DNA of 64,000 nucleotides, taken from NCBI GenBank assembly GCA_903935205.1, contig CAIZQU010000114.1, positions 1 through 64,000 of the forward strand, given 5' to 3'. A program made the translations under genes and the position numbers. The notes beneath the pieces were generated by a model. That model saw only the letters and a list, made by a program, of their open reading frames with translations. It made no database searches and was not told the origin of the DNA. Positions 61,240-64,000 of this stretch are shown here, one piece after another. The stretch comes from an uncultured cyanobacterium (GTDB taxonomy: Bacteria; Cyanobacteriota; Cyanobacteriia; PCC-6307; Cyanobiaceae). How positions within the stretch are numbered: the stretch's first letter is position 1; each line of letters begins with the position of its first letter.

Positions 61240-62490
61240 ATGAGCCACCCCCATCCTCCACGACAACCAAAACGGCGGAATTCCCTTCAGAAGCCCTGGA
61301 ACCTCTCGGCGATGCTGCTGGCCCTGCTGGCCGTCGTGATGCTGGTGACGGCCGTGGCCTCGGTGGACCAACCAGCCATCACGACCGGGGACTACCTGGA
61401 GCTGGCCCCTGGCAATGACGCCGGCATGCTTCGCAGGGAGCAGGGACTCCCCAACCTGCTGAAACGGGACCGTGGCGGCTACATAGCTTCCGCCCATGAT
61501 GGCGAAAACACCAAGCCCGGCGAGGTGATGACCGTGAAGATCGGGATGTATGCGATGAATAACCACAACATTGATCTTCAGGTTCCTTCCTTCGAGGGCT
61601 CCGGCTACTGGTGGATGAAGTGGGACGACAAGCTACAGACCTATCTGAAAGAAAATAATCTGAAGATCTGGCGAGTCATGGTGCCGATCAATCTACTGAA
61701 GCTCACCCGATCCTCGGATTCAGTATTCGTACCCACTGGGAACAGTGAACCGCTACGCATGAAGGATGGCAGCTGGTACATCACCGGTTCCTACAGTGGC
61801 GTTTTCTTCGTGGATCGGATTGACTTCCGACGACACCCGTTCACATCCCTGAGCCTGCCAATCATGATTGAAGCAGACGATATCGCACTCAGCCATAATC
61901 GGCTGCACCTGCTTCCGGATATTAAGGGAAGCGGCATCGGCCAGTTCGTGCACGCAAACACCGCCTGGGTGAATCGCGGCTTGTCGCTGATCACCTATAA
62001 ACATCACTACGACACCGATTTTGGATTCGGAGAACCGGCCTCTGACTTCAGCCAGCTCGTGTTTGCGGTGAAGTATGCCAGCAGCGCCTGGGCAGCTTTC
62101 TGGAAGGTGCTGGTGCCGCTGATTATTGTGGTCGCGATGATCGCCGTCATCACCAAGCTGGATACGGAGCATTTCAACACGCGACTGACGCTTCCTGTCT
62201 CGGTGCTACTCACACTGGTGTTCATGCAGCGGTCCAATGACGCCAGTCTTCCCAGACTGCCCTATCTCACCTTCTTAGATGAGGTCTATGTGGTGGCGTA
62301 CATCCTGACACTGGTCTCATTCATCATCATGCTCTGGGCTTCCCGCCGATACTACATAGCCATCAACATCCAGGATCCCGACTTGCAAGCGATCGAGCTC
62401 GACAAGCTCACCAAGTGCGATGACTACTGGCCAACATTTACGATACTAACTGGCATCATCTCCTTGATAATAGCCTGGCTGACGGACTGA
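61240..62490 (+). CDS. Pentameric ligand-gated ion channel (Cys-loop receptor superfamily)
   Basis: 416 residues. A signal-anchor-like helix (21-40) precedes an extracellular domain of about 240 residues. Family hallmarks in order: VKIGMYAMNNHNIDLQVPSF (beta1), YWWMKWDDKLQTYL with the W-x-D-x-x-L element (124-136), YITGSYSGVFF, and the Pro-loop RRHPFTSLSLPIMIE (197-211; cysteines absent as in other bacterial members). Four membrane helices follow: M1 about 285-305, M2 about 312-332 (NTRLTLPVSVLLTLVFMQ), the M2-M3 link SLPRLPYLTFLDEVY, M3 345-367, M4 397-414 at the extreme C-terminus. The LPRLPY link and RL-x-x-x-x-S-x-LLT pore are very like ELIC, which opens with primary amines. An unusually long insert (about 215-275) in the extracellular domain is odd. 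Lies 54 bases after the MFS gene. Confidence 0.87.
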   Translation: MSHPHPPRQPKRRNSLQKPWNLSAMLLALLAVVMLVTAVASVDQPAITTGDYLELAPGNDAGMLRREQGLPNLLKRDRGGYIASAHDGENTKPGEVMTVKIGMYAMNNHNIDLQVPSFEGSGYWWMKWDDKLQTYLKENNLKIWRVMVPINLLKLTRSSDSVFVPTGNSEPLRMKDGSWYITGSYSGVFFVDRIDFRRHPFTSLSLPIMIEADDIALSHNRLHLLPDIKGSGIGQFVHANTAWVNRGLSLITYKHHYDTDFGFGEPASDFSQLVFAVKYASSAWAAFWKVLVPLIIVVAMIAVITKLDTEHFNTRLTLPVSVLLTLVFMQRSNDASLPRLPYLTFLDEVYVVAYILTLVSFIIMLWASRRYYIAINIQDPDLQAIELDKLTKCDDYWPTFTILTGIISLIIAWLTD

Positions 62491-62886
62491 TGAAGCCACA
62501 GCGAAGCCGCTGAACCGAACCCTTAGCCTGAGGCATCAATACGCCACAAGCACGGAACTCGAAGATCAGCATGATTCTAGAGGGCTGTGCTCACTGGGAG
62601 TGGCCACTGGAAACAACTCCAGGATGAATGAGAGTCCTCATCCGGCCAGACTTGGCCGCATCAAAGTCTGTCCTGATATCCCTTGGCGGGCTGAGGTGGT
62701 CTGTCTTTTCTGGCCGTATCCATTCGAGGGCTGAGATGATACCAAGCGCCCCCTGACCCTGCTAAGCTCTTGATGGCATCCCCAAATCCCATAGGCATCT
62801 CAGACTGAGACAGCATGCGCTGGACAACGCGCCGGCCGGGATTCCAGAAGCGGACTGGCTGGCGACGCCAAGTGTCATCCGATCCT
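62491..62886. other. Gene-free stretch after the operon
   Basis: No gene supported; a minus-strand frame 62661-62903 (80 codons) lacks any recognisable domain and good codon bias. No T-tailed hairpin found immediately downstream of the channel gene. Confidence 0.5.
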
Positions 62887-63420
62887 TCATCCTGGCCCAG
62901 CAACAGGAGAATGAGCCGCTGAGTCTGTCAAGCGACAGCGAAAACTGGTCCGGCGCTTTGCATCAATACCTGTCACCTCCAATTGGGGTCGCGACAGGAT
63001 TGGCATTCCCTCTGTCTCCGACTCCTCTCCTGTTGATCGCCGAGACCCCGGCAACCGCTCTGCTCTGGCTATGCGCCATTCCTTGACGCGCCGCTCCATC
63101 GCACGCAGCTGACCCTCGTGAGAAGTGCCGGGAGCAAGCCTGATCAGCCACCTGAGGATCTCGGCGGCGGTCAAGCCGGTCTCACTCTCAAGCCACTTCT
63201 CGATCTGCTCTCAGTGCTCCAGAAACAGCGTCCGCTGCCTCGATGTGTCACCCCGTTTCTGCCTGGGTTCCGGCAGTGGTTGGCTCTCCTGCCAAAACCG
63301 CAGCAGGTTCCTCAGAAACCGGCTGAGCGTGCGCTGCCCTTGTTGTCCTGCCTGGCTCGCTCCACGGGGTGGACCACTGTTCGTGTCACCAGAGGACCAA
63401 AAGCGGATGTCGCATGACAC
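62887..63420 (-). mobile_element. Transposase/integrase remnant with in-frame stop
   Basis: The minus-strand frame reads SRFLRNLLRFWQ, SRQRTLFLEH, stop, EQIEKWLESETGLTAAEILR, then EGQLRAMERRVKEWR: the N-terminal DNA-binding region of integrase-catalytic-type transposases (LTAxELxxxL ... GQLRTLQRRVKEWR). The stop at 63211-63213 is TGA where TGG (Trp, LFLEHWEQIEKWL) is expected. The catalytic domain is missing. Confidence 0.72.
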
Positions 63421-63842
63421 ACCGATGTCTGGCGGGAGTGGACGGAGTGGCAGGAGCAGCCGCCGTGCCGGGAGCGCATCACCGCAAGGCGCCGGCGCGA
63501 CATGGTGGAATCAGCGCGGTAGTGGATGGGAGCTCGCCTGATGGATCGCTTCACGGTGGAGGATCTGAGCCAAGCGGTGGGCGTGTCGCCGCGGCAATTG
63601 CAGGACAGCTTCGGGCAGGAGAGCGGTCGCTCGCCGAGGGCGGAGGCCAAGAGCCTCAGGCTGCAGCGCCTGAGGGTTCTGCTGCTCGACCCCAGCCAGG
63701 ATCAGCGCCGCGTCACGGGACTGATGGCGGCAGCCGGCCTGATCGTCTCGGGGGGCAGCTCCGCTAATACCGCCAATGGTGGGGTGAAAGCCCGAGTCTT
63801 ACGCGGCTGCGTCGCCAGGAACGCGACCGGCAATCCGCATGA
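63418..63842 (+). pseudogene. Broken AraC-family regulator
   Basis: The plus strand encodes an AraC-type C-terminal HTH: RRRDMVESAR, an in-frame TAG at 63520-63522, then FTVEDLSQAVGVSPRQLQDS, GRSPRAEAKSLRLQRLR, and after a one-base loss near 63768 YRQWWGESPSLTRLRRQERD. The pieces align in order to one HTH domain. The N-terminal effector domain is gone. It may once have controlled a neighbouring operon. Confidence 0.65.
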
Positions 63843-64000
63843 AAACTGACCGCGTCTGGTTGATCGTGCACCTGCTGCTCGGGCTGGCGTGGATCGCAGG
63901 CCTGGCCAGCCAGGCACGGGGCGATTCCGGTATCGGGGCCACCGGACCACAGGTGTTCGTGATGCTGGTGGGTGCCGGCTGGCTGCCATCGCTGCCGCTG
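63839..64000 (+). CDS. Exported or membrane protein, 3' end outside window
   Basis: 54 codons to the window edge. The start ATG overlaps the AraC remnant's stop (ATGA). A hydrophobic N-terminal helix (VWLIVHLLLGLAWIAGLASQ) suggests a signal peptide or first membrane helix; another hydrophobic stretch begins at FVMLVGAGWL. Too short to assign to a family. Confidence 0.5.
   Translation, partial: MKTDRVWLIVHLLLGLAWIAGLASQARGDSGIGATGPQVFVMLVGAGWLPSLPL

Noticed and set aside
62661-62903. 80-codon minus-strand frame
   Set aside because: No domain, weak codon bias, abuts a transposase remnant.
1-64000. tRNA, rRNA or prophage
   Set aside because: No cloverleaf, rRNA core or phage structural gene was recognised in the window.

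Overview
The window looks like a chromosomal piece of a high-GC picocyanobacterium of the Synechococcus/Cyanobium type. Reasons: a GH57 alpha-glucan branching enzyme next to an HpsJ-like membrane protein, a CHAT-TPR protein with a signal peptide, a giant surface protein opening with a DUF4347 domain, a C-terminal CTERM-like sorting signal, GCGATCGC (HIP1-like) octamers, and mostly GC-rich genes with few Shine-Dalgarno sites. This is inference from gene content; no rRNA or tRNA gene was seen.

Layout. 1-2885: AT-rich 3' part of a multi-GAF sensor ending in a two-helix membrane domain. 3.6-9.95 kb: two exported proteins, a SfLAP/GAP membrane protein divergent from an acetolactate-decarboxylase-like protein fused to a CARDB domain, then a patch of decay and toxin-antitoxin genes (truncated superoxide dismutase start, mazF/mazE, frameshifted vapC remnant, frameshifted hpsJ-like gene). 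10.0-11.6 kb: GH57 enzyme. 11.7-44.3 kb: one unbroken 10,869-residue surface protein gene filling half the window, preceded on the same strand by a winged-helix regulator with a helical-repeat C-terminus. 46.6-48.9 kb: NYN-domain protein and leuA. 49.0-54.1 kb: three-gene minus-strand operon ending in a 13-TPR CHAT protein. 54.1-57.2 kb: almost gene-free, with several degenerate tandem arrays of different exact period (13, 10, 9, 12 and 7 bp) and an IS66 remnant.

57.2-62.5 kb is the part most likely to be a new system. A good sigma70-type promoter and a 140-base leader with a strong hairpin precede four tightly packed co-directional genes: a PLP decarboxylase of the histidine-decarboxylase type, a Cache-domain receptor with a degenerate histidine-kinase ATPase domain, an MFS transporter, and a pentameric ligand-gated ion channel (Cys-loop receptor superfamily, ELIC/GLIC type). 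Decarboxylase plus transporter plus periplasmic sensor plus amine-type receptor channel suggests a bacterial make-export-sense circuit for a biogenic amine. The cassette is lower in GC than its surroundings and lies between two transposase remnants. Downstream are a broken AraC-type regulator and the start of an exported or membrane protein that leaves the window.
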